DNA of 49,530 bases from Oscillospiraceae bacterium (GCA_015068905.1 SVJQ01000012.1:1-49530); one strand, 5' to 3'. Counted from the stretch's first letter, positions 6,498-15,205 are shown. Notes: a model not told the origin generated them from the sequence alone. Translations and numbers: made by a program.

Positions 6498-7895
6498 ATG
6501 AATTTATTAGGTGTAGACGTAGGTACAACCTCTATTAAAGCGGCGGTTTTTGATGAAGCAGGCAAAATGCTTTCTCAGACAACGGTTGATTACATCCTGC
6601 ATCAGGAAGGTAATCAGGTAGAATTTGAACCTGAAAAATATTGGGAACTGTTTTTGCAGGCAATGGGCGAGGCAACTGAGGGCTTGGAAGTTGGCGCAAT
6701 GAGCATTGACACCCAGTGTGAAACCCTGATTCTGACCGACGAAGCAGGTGTGCCTGTTCGTGATGCTATTGTATGGCTTGACAACCGTGCTGAAAAAGAG
6801 GCTGAAGATATTGATAAAAAGTTCGGTACACAGACCGTTTATGAAATCACCGGCCAGTCAGAAATCACAGCAACCTGGCCTGCCAGCAAGCTGTTGTGGG
6901 TAAGAGATAACGAGCCGGAAATCTGGAAGAAAACCAAAAAAGTTTTCCTGCTTGAAGATTATTTGTTATACAAAATGACAGGTCGCTTTGTGACCGAAAA
7001 AACCCTGCAGTCCTCCAGCCTTTATTTTGACATTCGCACCGGCGATTGGTGGCAGGATATGATGGACTTTATCGGTATGACCCCCGAGATGCTGCCTGAG
7101 CTTTTAGAGAGCGCGCAGTATATTGGTGACTATGAGGGCATTAAGGTTATGACCGGTGCTATGGACCAGGTTGCGGGCGCCATCGGTGCAGGTGTTGTCC
7201 GCCCCGGTATTATGAGTGAAATGACCGGTACCACCATGGTGCTGTTTGTGCCTCAAGAGACGATTCCGGCTTATAACCCCGACAGCAAGGTTCCCTGCCA
7301 TTATAATTATGACGGCAAATATGCAGGTATCCTGTGGACGAACACCGCCGGAATGAGCCTTAAATGGTTTAAAAACGCGTTGTGTGAAGCGTATGACTTT
7401 ATCGAACTTGATGAGCTGGCAAAAGCTGTTCCTGCAGGCTCTGACGGTCTTGTGTTCCTGCCTCACCTTTGCGGCTCTATGATGCCGAAATATAACCCTG
7501 AGGCAAAGGGCACCTTCCACGGCCTGACCCTGCAGCACACCCGTGGTCACTTTGTTCGCAGTATCTTAGAAGCTGTTGCGTGTATGCTGAAGAGCAATCT
7601 TGACTATCTGAATCTGCCTATTGAGGAAATTCGTATTATGGGCGGCGGCTCAAAGAGTCCCTTATGGAATCAGATTAAGGCTGATATGACAGGCATTCGC
7701 CTGACATCCTTGGAACAGTCTGAGACAGCATGCCTCGGCTCTGCCATCTTAGCAGGTGTTGGTGCGGGCGTATATGATTCTGTTATCTCTGCAACCGAAA
7801 AAATTGTTAAAACGAAAAAATCTTTCGAGCCTCAGGGAACGGATTATTCAAAAACTTACGAGGCATACACAAAACTTGATGATATGCTGAACTAA
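6498..7895 (+). CDS. FGGY family carbohydrate kinase (xylulokinase-like)
   Basis: A 465-aa kinase; ATG follows AAAGGTGG. The N-terminal phosphate loop is GVDVGTTSIKAAVFD (residues 5-19), then IVWLDNRA, WPASKLLWV, FLLEDYLLYKMTG, the catalytic Asp in TGAMDQVAGAIGAG, and the C-terminal ATP site GGGSKSPLWNQIKADMTG with ACLGSAILAG. The length is near the lower end for xylulokinases (about 480-510). It phosphorylates a ketose or alditol with ATP in the cytoplasm. Its neighbours (DeoR upstream, TIM and SIS isomerases before that) suggest it makes the phosphorylated substrate of those isomerases. Sugar specificity cannot be read from the sequence. The transcript ends in a bidirectional terminator. 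Confidence 0.92.
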   Translation: MNLLGVDVGTTSIKAAVFDEAGKMLSQTTVDYILHQEGNQVEFEPEKYWELFLQAMGEATEGLEVGAMSIDTQCETLILTDEAGVPVRDAIVWLDNRAEKEAEDIDKKFGTQTVYEITGQSEITATWPASKLLWVRDNEPEIWKKTKKVFLLEDYLLYKMTGRFVTEKTLQSSSLYFDIRTGDWWQDMMDFIGMTPEMLPELLESAQYIGDYEGIKVMTGAMDQVAGAIGAGVVRPGIMSEMTGTTMVLFVPQETIPAYNPDSKVPCHYNYDGKYAGILWTNTAGMSLKWFKNALCEAYDFIELDELAKAVPAGSDGLVFLPHLCGSMMPKYNPEAKGTFHGLTLQHTRGHFVRSILEAVACMLKSNLDYLNLPIEEIRIMGGGSKSPLWNQIKADMTGIRLTSLEQSETACLGSAILAGVGAGVYDSVISATEKIVKTKKSFEPQGTDYSKTYEAYTKLDDMLN

Positions 7896-7897
7896 AA

Positions 7898-7933
7898 ATA
7901 AAAAAGAGTTGTCATATGACAACTCTTTTTTAC
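7898..7933. terminator. Bidirectional terminator between the FGGY kinase and the AraC gene
   Basis: A perfect palindrome AAAAAGAGTTGTCA / TGACAACTCTTTTT lies between two convergent genes, with A and T runs on both sides so it works in either direction. It overlaps the AraC stop codon at 7930. Confidence 0.93.
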
Positions 7934-8775
7934 TTTTCTGCAAACATTTTCCTGAAGGTTCCCGGTGTGTATCCCCTATTTTCTTTGAAAACCCTGTTAA
8001 AATACTGTATGGAGGCAAAACCGCATTCGAAGGCAATTTCGCTAATGCTTTTGTGACTTTTTATCAGCATTTCCTCTGCTGAAAGAAGGCGGACAAAGTT
8101 GATATATTCAAACAGGGTAGAGTGAGTGGCGGCTTTAAACAGCCGGCACAGGCGAAAACGGTCACTTTTAATCAGCTCTGCCAGACTATCTAGGGAAAGC
8201 TTGGTGCCGTAGTTTTTGTCTATATACTCTACGACGGGGGCAAGCTCTGTAAGCTTACCGGCGTCACACAGAGAGCTAACGTCAGACAGCAAGGCATTGC
8301 GCCGCATAAAAGCAACGAGATTGTAAATATACCCCCGTATATAATCGTCATAGCAAAAGTTTTTTTCTTCAAATTCTTTTTTTATTTTATCAAAAATTAA
8401 GGTTAATTCATTCTGACCGTGAGCAATGGCAAATTTCTCGGCGGTGTTGCTTTTAATGAATTTATCCAGATAGCTGCCATAGGCGGTTTTCTGCTCTAAA
8501 TATTTTTCAAGGTTAATCTGCATATAGGTCACAATTGCACGGCTGCTGCTCATAAGCCGGTGCATGGTGCTGCTGTTGATTAAGATGATGTCATCTTTAC
8601 TCAAAACGTGCTCATCATTTTCAATGCAGCAGACAATTTCGCCTTCGTGCACGCGCACAAGCTCTATGGCTTTGTGAAAGTGAACGCCGCGGGTGCTGCT
8701 GTTTGCATCAATTGGAATGGTTTTGAGAAACAGAGCCAGCTTCGGAATGTCATATGTTATATTTTCTTGTTTCAT
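7930..8775 (-). CDS. AraC family transcriptional regulator
   Basis: A 281-aa regulator on the minus strand. The ATG at 8775 is selected because GGAG lies six bases upstream; the upstream in-frame codon at 8793 precedes that site. The N-terminal part (GVHFHKAIELVRVHEGEIVCCIENDEHVLSKDDIILINSSTMH) is a cupin sugar-sensing domain. The C-terminal 100 residues contain two helix-turn-helix units (LSLDSLAELIKSDRFRLCRLFKAATHSTLFEYINFVRL and SISEIAFECGFASIQYFNRVFKENRGYTPGTFRK). It is divergent from the ceramidase-like/isomerase operon, and three 21-bp-spaced direct repeats in the shared upstream region are its probable binding sites. Predicted activator of that operon, probably autoregulated. Confidence 0.95.
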   Translation of the reverse strand: MKQENITYDIPKLALFLKTIPIDANSSTRGVHFHKAIELVRVHEGEIVCCIENDEHVLSKDDIILINSSTMHRLMSSSRAIVTYMQINLEKYLEQKTAYGSYLDKFIKSNTAEKFAIAHGQNELTLIFDKIKKEFEEKNFCYDDYIRGYIYNLVAFMRRNALLSDVSSLCDAGKLTELAPVVEYIDKNYGTKLSLDSLAELIKSDRFRLCRLFKAATHSTLFEYINFVRLLSAEEMLIKSHKSISEIAFECGFASIQYFNRVFKENRGYTPGTFRKMFAEK

Positions 8776-8789
8776 GATGACTCCTTTTT

Positions 8790-8840
8790 GCAATATTGTT
8801 TAAAAATATAGCAATATATGTGTAGAATCAAGCAATATTG
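8790..8840 (+). promoter_or_regulatory. Three phased AraC-type operator repeats
   Basis: GCAATATTG at 8790, GCAATATATG at 8811 and GCAATATTG at 8832: the start points are exactly 21 bp apart, two turns of the helix, and all have the same orientation. The third abuts a TATAAT (8846-8851) lacking a good -35 box (TAGAAT at 8823), as expected for activator-dependent transcription of the rightward operon. The first lies 15 bp from the AraC start codon. Confidence 0.75.
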
Positions 8841-8845
8841 TTTTA

Positions 8846-8851
8846 TATAAT
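8846..8851 (+). promoter_or_regulatory. -10 element of the activator-dependent promoter for the ceramidase-like operon
   Basis: TATAAT without a matching -35 element and adjacent to the third AraC-type repeat; a second candidate TATAGT is at 8853. The transcript would start about 45 bp upstream of the first gene. Confidence 0.55.
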
Positions 8852-8905
8852 TATAGTATCCTAAAGCCAGTTTGTCAATAGTAAGGAAAGAAAGCAGGGA
8901 AAGCT

Positions 8906-10387
8906 ATGAGTCAACTGAAAATCGGCTGGGCAGAGGAAGAATTTGTACTGACAAAACCTGTGTCTATTATCGGTCAGTTTGCAGAACGGATTTCGGAGTA
9001 CGTTGAAAAACCCATAACCGCAACGGCGCTTGCGGTAGAGGCAGATGGGGAGCAAATGGTACTGTGTAGTGTAGATTTGGTTGCTGTTTCCGATTTTTTA
9101 TTGTACACAGTTCGGAATCTTTTAAAAGATAACAATATGGGTCTTGACCCGATGAAAGTTATTCTTGCGGCGACTCATATTCACACCGGCCCCGGCTACA
9201 CCGGCTATGGCGCTATGGATTTTGTGAGAGCGATGCTGGAGGAGGAGCTTCCCCCTGATAAAAAATATATTGAGCGTGCTGACACAAAAAGAGATGACCT
9301 TATGACAGATGATGAGTTATTAGAAGAAATCTCCTCTAAAATTGCAAAGGCAGTCCTTGGTGCGTGGAAAAACCGGGACGAGGGTTCTTATGTTAATGCT
9401 TTTGGTCGTGCGGTTGTTGGCCAGTGTCGTAGAGTAACGTATTCTGATGGTTCTGCACAAATGTGGGGCGACTGTAACACAGCAGTTTTTGAAGCCTTAG
9501 AGGGCGGCAACGATTCCGGTGTTGAGTTGTTATATGTTTTTGATAAAGATAAAAAACTGAGCGGTGTTGTGGCAAACCTTGCCTGCACAGCACAGTGTGT
9601 TCAACATAGAAAATTTGTTTCTCCGGACTTTTGGGGTGAAGTTAAGATGCTTCTTAGACAGCATTTTGATGAAGAACTTTTCCTCCTGCCCCTTTGCTCT
9701 GTTGCCGGGGACCAGTGCCCCGTTGACCTGGTTCGCTGGGTAGAGCCGGAAAGTGATGTGAATGACCCGAATTTAACCCGAAGCAATCCACCCAAGCGCA
9801 AGGCAGACCCCTCTATGTTTGATTTATCCGGCATGAAAAAAGCAGGTAAGCGCGTGGCAAGGGAAATCATAGATGTATATGATGAGGGACTGGATGAAGT
9901 AAAATCTGATGTGCCCTTTATCCATCAGGTGCATAAGATGCAGCTGCCTCTCCGGCGTGCAACCCTGACGGAGGAAAAAGAAGCCAAAAGAGCCATTCAT
10001 GAGTATTTGGCGAACAAACCCGGCGATGTGGATTATATTGATGCCGCCAACTTGCAGGTTCATCTGGGTATTTTGAACCGTATGAAGGAACAGGAAACCC
10101 GGGATATTGCAGAAGCTGAGATACACATCATTCGATTAGGCAACATTGCCATTGCCACAAATCCTTACGAAATGTTTTTGGATTATGGCAATCAGATTAA
10201 ATCAAGAAGTGCGGCTGAGCAAACCTTTCTGGTGCAGCTTGCTAACGGTTCAGAAGGCTATGTTCCCACAAAAAAAGCTGAAAAAGGCGGCCATTACAGC
10301 GCCTTTATATCAAGCGGCACCATTGGTCACGACGGTGGTGAACAGCTTGTCAGAGAAACATTAAAAGCCATTCGTGGCATGTTTTAA
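8906..10387 (+). CDS. Neutral-ceramidase-like hydrolase, paralogue 1
   Basis: A 493-aa protein without signal peptide or membrane segment, so presumably cytoplasmic. The order of motifs follows the N-terminal domain of neutral/alkaline non-lysosomal ceramidases: SVDLVAVS, ATHIHTGPGYTG (residues 89-100; His91 and His93 as zinc ligands), VANLACTAQ, VSPDFWGE, VAGDQCPVD (267-274) and GSEGYVPTKKAEKGGHYSA near the C-terminus. Ceramidases hydrolyse the amide of N-acylsphingosine using a Ser in GDVSPN; here that place reads GDQCP, Cys271. The usual HP zinc segment reads CT. A typical ceramidase C-terminal immunoglobulin-like domain is missing. The next gene is a close paralogue. Substrate unknown; an amide or ester on a sugar is more likely in this setting than ceramide. 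Confidence 0.72.
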   Translation: MSQLKIGWAEEEFVLTKPVSIIGQFAERISEYVEKPITATALAVEADGEQMVLCSVDLVAVSDFLLYTVRNLLKDNNMGLDPMKVILAATHIHTGPGYTGYGAMDFVRAMLEEELPPDKKYIERADTKRDDLMTDDELLEEISSKIAKAVLGAWKNRDEGSYVNAFGRAVVGQCRRVTYSDGSAQMWGDCNTAVFEALEGGNDSGVELLYVFDKDKKLSGVVANLACTAQCVQHRKFVSPDFWGEVKMLLRQHFDEELFLLPLCSVAGDQCPVDLVRWVEPESDVNDPNLTRSNPPKRKADPSMFDLSGMKKAGKRVAREIIDVYDEGLDEVKSDVPFIHQVHKMQLPLRRATLTEEKEAKRAIHEYLANKPGDVDYIDAANLQVHLGILNRMKEQETRDIAEAEIHIIRLGNIAIATNPYEMFLDYGNQIKSRSAAEQTFLVQLANGSEGYVPTKKAEKGGHYSAFISSGTIGHDGGEQLVRETLKAIRGMF

Positions 10388-10406
10388 AATATAAGGAGAG
10401 AAAATT

Positions 10407-11915
10407 ATGAGTCAAATTAAAATCGGTTGGGCAGAAGAAGAGTTTTATTTACCGAAACCGGTATCTCTGCAGGGTCAGTTTGCAGAGAGAATTTCCGAAT
10501 ATATTGAAAAGCCGGTTGGCGCAACAGCGATGGCTGTTGAAGCCGGCGGCGAACAAATGGTATTGTGTAGTGTTGACCTTGTATCTGTGTCTCTGCATTT
10601 GATGAACACAGTCCGCAAACTGCTTGCCGGTAACGGCGCAGGTCTTGACCCTATGAAGGTGGTTGTGTCTGCAACTCATCCTCATACCGGTCCCGGTTAT
10701 ACCGGTCGCGGCAAAAACAGAACCACGATGGAGCAGTCCCGCAGTTTCCGTGATTTGATTGAAGCTGAACTTCCGGCAGATAAAAAGTATGTTGAAAGTG
10801 CCGATGTCAGCGGCAATAGCGAAATTATGGATGACGATACCCTGCTAGAAGAAATTTCTTCTAAAATCGCAAAGGCGGTACTTTCTGCATGGAACAGCCG
10901 TGCAGAAGGTTACTATGCAAATGCGTTCGGCCGTGCCCCTGTTGGTATGTGCCGCCGTGCTACCTATTCTGACGGCTCTGCACAAATGTGGGGCGATACC
11001 AATACAGCGGTTTTTGAAGCCTTAGAGGGCGGCAACGACTCCGGTATTGAGCTTTTATATGTATTTGATAAAAACAAAGAAATCACCGGCGTTGTGGCAA
11101 ACTTAGCTTGTCCTGCACAGTGCGTTCAGCACAGACTCTTTGTTTCTCCTGACTTCTGGGGCGAAGTTAAAAAACTGCTCCGTGAAAGACTGGGCAAAAA
11201 TGTTTTTCTGCTGCCCCAGTGTTCTGCAGCAGGTGACCAGTGCCCGGTTGACCTGATTCGTTGGGTTGAGCCTGAATCAGATGTTAATGACCCCAACTTA
11301 AAGAGAAATAATCCCCCTGTCCGCAAGGCGGACCCCTCTATGTTTGACTTAGCCGGCATGAGAAAAACCGGTAAGAGAATCACCAATGAAATTATGGATG
11401 TATTAGAAGAGGGCGACTATGAACTGCAGTCTGACGTGCCCTTCTATCACGAAGTGAAGCTGATGCAGCTGCCCCTGCGCCGTGCAACCTTAGCAGAGGA
11501 AAAGGAAGCACGCAAGGAAATTCGTGAATACTTCCAGTCCAAACCCGGTGACGTTGACTTTAACGACGCGGCACACTTGCAGGTTCATCTGGGCATTCTC
11601 CGTCGTATGGAATTGCAGGAAAAGGTTGAGGTTGTAGATACTGAGGTGCATATCATCCGTTTGGGCGATGTTGCTTTTGCCACCAACCCCTTTGAACTCT
11701 TCCTTGATTATGGTAATCAGATTAAGGCAAGAAGCCTTGCACAGCAGACTTTCTTAATTCAGCTTGCCTGCCACAGTGAGGGCTATCTGCCCACCAAAAA
11801 GGCAGAAGAGGGCGGACATTACAGCGCCTTTTTATCCAGCGGTACTGTTGGCCATCAGGGCGGCGAACAGTTAGTGCGTGAAACCTTAAAGAATATTAAC
11901 GGAATGTTTAAATAA
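10407..11915 (+). CDS. Neutral-ceramidase-like hydrolase, paralogue 2
   Basis: A 502-aa close paralogue of the preceding protein, starting 19 bp after it behind AAGGAGAG. The N-termini are nearly identical (MSQIKIGWAEEEF), and the same elements occur: ATHPHTGPGYTG, ACPAQCVQH, VSPDFWGEVK, AAGDQCPVD and the C-terminal GYLPTKKAEEGGHYSAF. It differs mainly by a longer insertion after the His motif (RGKNRTTMEQ) and by Pro in place of Ile between the two zinc-ligand His residues. No signal peptide. The tandem copies are conserved over the full length and both keep the Cys in the nucleophile position, so both are probably functional, perhaps as a heteromer or with split specificity. Function unproven. 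Confidence 0.72.
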   Translation: MSQIKIGWAEEEFYLPKPVSLQGQFAERISEYIEKPVGATAMAVEAGGEQMVLCSVDLVSVSLHLMNTVRKLLAGNGAGLDPMKVVVSATHPHTGPGYTGRGKNRTTMEQSRSFRDLIEAELPADKKYVESADVSGNSEIMDDDTLLEEISSKIAKAVLSAWNSRAEGYYANAFGRAPVGMCRRATYSDGSAQMWGDTNTAVFEALEGGNDSGIELLYVFDKNKEITGVVANLACPAQCVQHRLFVSPDFWGEVKKLLRERLGKNVFLLPQCSAAGDQCPVDLIRWVEPESDVNDPNLKRNNPPVRKADPSMFDLAGMRKTGKRITNEIMDVLEEGDYELQSDVPFYHEVKLMQLPLRRATLAEEKEARKEIREYFQSKPGDVDFNDAAHLQVHLGILRRMELQEKVEVVDTEVHIIRLGDVAFATNPFELFLDYGNQIKARSLAQQTFLIQLACHSEGYLPTKKAEEGGHYSAFLSSGTVGHQGGEQLVRETLKNINGMFK

Positions 11916-11930
11916 GAAAGGATGAGAGAT

Positions 11931-13277
11931 ATGGCAAAAGTAGCATTTATCGGCTTCGGTGAAGTCAATACTCCCATTGATTTGATTGTAAACAAATGTA
12001 AGGCGGCAGAACAGGCACTCATGGACGAAGGCCTTGACCTTTTATCTGTTTATCCCATCACAGATGATTATGAAGAAAAAGATGTTCAAAAGGCGTTAGC
12101 GGCACTCAAAGGTCAGGACTTTGATGCTATGGTTATCTGCATTGCCGGTTGGATTCCCACCCACGCGGTTGTTAAAGTAACTGAGCCTTACCGTCACAAA
12201 CCTATGGTTCTGTGGGGCCTGTGTGGTTGGACAGAGGGTGACCGTCTGGTAACAACAGCTGATCAGGCAGGTACCTCAGCCCTTCGCAAAACCTTCTTTG
12301 ACTTGGGTTATGAATTTAAGTTTGTATATGATATTATCGGCAAAAAGACTAACTCTAAAAAGGTTGCTGATTATGTGATAGCGGCTACTGCAGCTACAAA
12401 GCTTCGCAGCGCTAAAATCGGTCACATGGGCTACCGTGATATGAACTTATACGGCACTATGTTTGACGGCCCCTCTTTAAAGCGCGTGGTTGGTACTGAA
12501 ATTGAAACCTTTGAAATGCTTGAAATTTATCAGCGTTATCAGAAGGTGACAGACGCAGAAAAGCAGGCTGTTATTGATAACGCCATTTCTAAATGGAAGT
12601 TCTTAAAAGAAGCAAAGCCTGAGGGACTGCAGCTGGCTGCCGGTTACTATCTTGCTTTAAAGAGCCTGATTGACGAGCGCGGCTATGGTGCTATCTCCTT
12701 AAAGGATGTTGACGGTATGAAGAAGCTGTTAGGCTTCCCGCCGGCGCCCATCTTTATGCTCCTTGCTGATTGCGAGGGCGTTTGTACCGTTCCTGAAAAC
12801 GATGCTTTGGGTAGCGTAACACAGCTTATGGTTAAATATTTAACCGGTCAGTGCGCCTTCTATTTAGAGTTCTATGAATTTATGGAAGACCGCGTTTTAG
12901 CCGGCGTGCCTGACTATGTTCCGGCAGAGGTAACCGATGGCGGCGTACAGGTTATGCCTGCGGCATTCGGCGAACTGAATGAGGGTATCTTAAACGTTTC
13001 TAAGGTTAAACCCGGCGAAGTAACCCTGTGCCGCTTAACTAGCTGCGGCGACCGGTACTATATGCATATGGTAAAAGGTGAAGGCATCACCCCGAGAAAA
13101 TGGGAAGAAGCCGGCTGGACACAGCCTGCACCTCAGCTTCCCGGTCTTGAAATTCTTTTAGATGATGTGGAAGAATTTGCTGAAAACGTTATGTGCCAGC
13201 ACTACATCATTGCATACGGCGACCAGACCGACAAAATGGAAAATCTGTGTAACATTTTAGGCATTGAACTCATTTAA
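11931..13277 (+). CDS. L-fucose/L-arabinose isomerase family protein
   Basis: A 448-aa protein. ATG at 11931 is chosen because the ATG at 11922 is embedded in the AAGGATGAG ribosome site. Residues 3-160 form the Rossmann-like N-terminal domains (VAFIGFGEVN, DFDAMVICIAGWIPTHAV, KPMVLWGLCGW). Residues 161-300 are the second domain (KIGHMGYRDMNLYGTMFD), and the C-terminal part carries LADCEGVCTVPENDALGSV with acidic metal ligands and a terminal CQHYIIAYGD that matches the metal-binding His near the end of FucI/AraA. FucI is about 590 residues and AraA about 500, so this is a compact member. It would convert an aldose to a ketose in the cytoplasm. It begins 15 bp after the second ceramidase-like gene. 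Confidence 0.85.
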   Translation: MAKVAFIGFGEVNTPIDLIVNKCKAAEQALMDEGLDLLSVYPITDDYEEKDVQKALAALKGQDFDAMVICIAGWIPTHAVVKVTEPYRHKPMVLWGLCGWTEGDRLVTTADQAGTSALRKTFFDLGYEFKFVYDIIGKKTNSKKVADYVIAATAATKLRSAKIGHMGYRDMNLYGTMFDGPSLKRVVGTEIETFEMLEIYQRYQKVTDAEKQAVIDNAISKWKFLKEAKPEGLQLAAGYYLALKSLIDERGYGAISLKDVDGMKKLLGFPPAPIFMLLADCEGVCTVPENDALGSVTQLMVKYLTGQCAFYLEFYEFMEDRVLAGVPDYVPAEVTDGGVQVMPAAFGELNEGILNVSKVKPGEVTLCRLTSCGDRYYMHMVKGEGITPRKWEEAGWTQPAPQLPGLEILLDDVEEFAENVMCQHYIIAYGDQTDKMENLCNILGIELI

Positions 13278-13306
13278 CACAGAAAGCTGTAAAGGAGACA
13301 CAGACT

Positions 13307-14782
13307 ATGTTAAACCAGTATAATCCTAACTTTTATAAACATTTAGAAGACGATAGTGCTATGATTCAGGCGGCGGTGGATGCTGCTAAGGAAAACGGCG
13401 AAGCGGTGACCATTCCCCGTCTTAATGAAAGAACCGGGGAGTGCCTTTGGTCCATCAGCCGTGCTATCGAGCTTCACACCGGTAGCGTTATCTACTTAGA
13501 TAACTGCTACATCCGTCAGGCGGATGGCGTTTTTCAGAACATCTTTAAAAACTCTAACAATGAAAAGCCAGAGGGCTACACCCGTGAGGGCAGACAGCAC
13601 GATATTACCATTATCGGTTTCGGCAACGCAACCTTAGACGGTGGCGAGCATAACGGCATGTTTGAAACCAATTACCGTGATTTTGGCTTTGATAACTGCT
13701 ATATGAACTCCATGTTCAACTTTATCAACTGCGAACGAATCAAGATTCGCGATATCAACATCACCCGTCAGCGGTTTTGGTCTATGGTGTTTCATTATTC
13801 TTCTCATATTGAGATATCAGGCATTCATTACTATGCGCCCTATCACTGGAGAAATCAGGACGGTATTGATTTCAGAAGCGGTTGCTCCAATATTTTGGTT
13901 GAAAACATCTCCGGTGTTACCGGTGATGACATTGTGGCAATGACGAACCTGAGAAACATTTATGCTGAACGCCTGGCAGACTGCCATTATGATGACTCAA
14001 TTCATAATGTTATCATTCGCAACATTCACGCTGTTACCCGTAACTCTTTTGTCCGCATCTTAAACCATGGCGGACGGAAGATTTACAATGTTTTGATTGA
14101 TGGCTTGATGTTTGACTGTGAAAGCGCCCCCAGAGACATGCGCCCCGGTCAGTTTGTAGAGGCGGGCACTTATGAGCCTCTGCACCCTGAAATTCATAAA
14201 TTCAGTCAGGATTATGGTGTTCGTATCGGTACTTGTGCCTATAATGGTGAAGAAGACCACGGCCCGGAGGGAATCAACAGAGGCAGACATACAATGGCAC
14301 AGTATGGTGACACCTATAACATCACCGTCCGCAATGTGACCTGTCGTGGGTTGGTTGGTGTTTGTATCTCCTGCACGGCAAAGGATGTTATTGTTGAGAA
14401 TGTCCGTATGTACGGCGGCGGTATCACCGGCGTATATGTGGCACAGGGCAAAATGAAAAACCTGCAGCTCCGTGACATCGTTTGCACCGGCAACCCTGAT
14501 CCGGAGAATGATTTTAACGATGACCGTCGTTGGGAATGCGAGCTTGAGGGTAATAACGATAAAGACTTTGCAGCACTTAGCACCCCTCAGCGCTGCGCTG
14601 TTTACTTCAAAGACTCTGATGCTGAAAATGTTGTCATCCGTGATGTGCATATCGGCGAAAATATGACCTCAGTTGTGGGTGGCTACGGTCATGTCAGAGG
14701 TACGATCACTGATGTTATAAAAGATGATGAAAGCATACCGACGAATGCGGCTGTGGGTGACGTGGTTGTTACTGAAAAATAA
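13307..14782 (+). CDS. GH28-like right-handed beta-helix protein, intracellular
   Basis: A 491-aa protein with AAAGGAG upstream of the ATG and no signal peptide. It has the pectate-lyase/polygalacturonase beta-helix pattern: repeated short strands such as ITIIGFGNATLDGG, IKIRDINITRQ, ILVENISGVTGDDIVAM and ITVRNVTCRGLVGV. NQDGID at 183-188 and GDD at 206-208 correspond to the NTD and GDD catalytic motifs of glycoside hydrolase family 28, with NHGG at about residue 250 in place of the GHG motif. GH28 enzymes cleave galacturonosyl or related linkages; without export it would act on imported oligosaccharides. It closes the ceramidase-like/isomerase operon and ends in a strong terminator. Exact linkage unknown. 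Confidence 0.8.
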   Translation: MLNQYNPNFYKHLEDDSAMIQAAVDAAKENGEAVTIPRLNERTGECLWSISRAIELHTGSVIYLDNCYIRQADGVFQNIFKNSNNEKPEGYTREGRQHDITIIGFGNATLDGGEHNGMFETNYRDFGFDNCYMNSMFNFINCERIKIRDINITRQRFWSMVFHYSSHIEISGIHYYAPYHWRNQDGIDFRSGCSNILVENISGVTGDDIVAMTNLRNIYAERLADCHYDDSIHNVIIRNIHAVTRNSFVRILNHGGRKIYNVLIDGLMFDCESAPRDMRPGQFVEAGTYEPLHPEIHKFSQDYGVRIGTCAYNGEEDHGPEGINRGRHTMAQYGDTYNITVRNVTCRGLVGVCISCTAKDVIVENVRMYGGGITGVYVAQGKMKNLQLRDIVCTGNPDPENDFNDDRRWECELEGNNDKDFAALSTPQRCAVYFKDSDAENVVIRDVHIGENMTSVVGGYGHVRGTITDVIKDDESIPTNAAVGDVVVTEK

Positions 14783-14793
14783 TTTGTTTTTTG

Positions 14794-14838
14794 CACCGCA
14801 GCAAAAGAAATTTTGCTGCGGTGTATTTTTTTGTTTTT
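14794..14838 (+). terminator. Rho-independent terminator after the GH28-like gene
   Basis: A 13-bp stem CACCGCAGCAAAA / TTTTGCTGCGGTG with GAAA loop, followed by TATTTTTTTG, 11 bp after the stop codon. Confidence 0.95.
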
Positions 14839-15066
14839 GAACGAAAAAATTTACTAAAAATGAACAGAACTGCAGTATTTGTTGGTGTTATGTCAACACC
14901 TGGTTGAAGACGCATTTTCTTATTGTGCAAAATAAATGCCGTAGTTATCGCCTTTCGGGGGTTTTGGGGTTAATTTTAAGATGGCAATATAGTAATTTTG
15001 CACAAAAAAATAAAATACATTTTCCAACATTAGAAAATTTTTGTTCGAAAAGGTATATGAATACAA

Positions 15067-15088
15067 TATAATGGTGCAAACGTTAAAA
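15067..15088 (+). promoter_or_regulatory. Possible upstream promoter with an AACGTT operator
   Basis: A TATAAT at 15067-15072 with only a poor upstream element (TTGTTC at 15041, 20-bp spacing), followed by TGCAAACGTTAAAA at 15075-15088. The latter is one mismatch from the catabolite-responsive-element consensus and shares its AACGTT core with the downstream site. Confidence 0.45.
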
Positions 15089-15152
15089 ATTAACAAGATA
15101 TAGAATTATTGATAAAAAATGAAAATATTTTTATGCAAATTGCTAAAAAAGA

Positions 15153-15181
15153 TTGACTTTTTAGTGAATTTTGTTTATAAT
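15153..15181 (+). promoter_or_regulatory. Strong sigma-A promoter for GH88
   Basis: TTGACT (15153-15158), an exact 17-bp AT-rich spacer and TATAAT (15176-15181). The 14839-15313 interval is otherwise an AT-rich non-coding control region with no gene. Confidence 0.85.
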
Positions 15182-15205
15182 ATATGTATATATTATGATT
15201 TTTTC

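Noticed and set aside
8906-11915. Tandem genes as true ceramidases acting on sphingolipids
   Set aside because: No export signal, missing C-terminal domain and changed active-site residues, and the operon is sugar-related.
13307-14782. Secreted pectinase
   Set aside because: There is no signal peptide; the N-terminus MLNQYNPNFYKHLEDD is hydrophilic, so an intracellular role is more likely.
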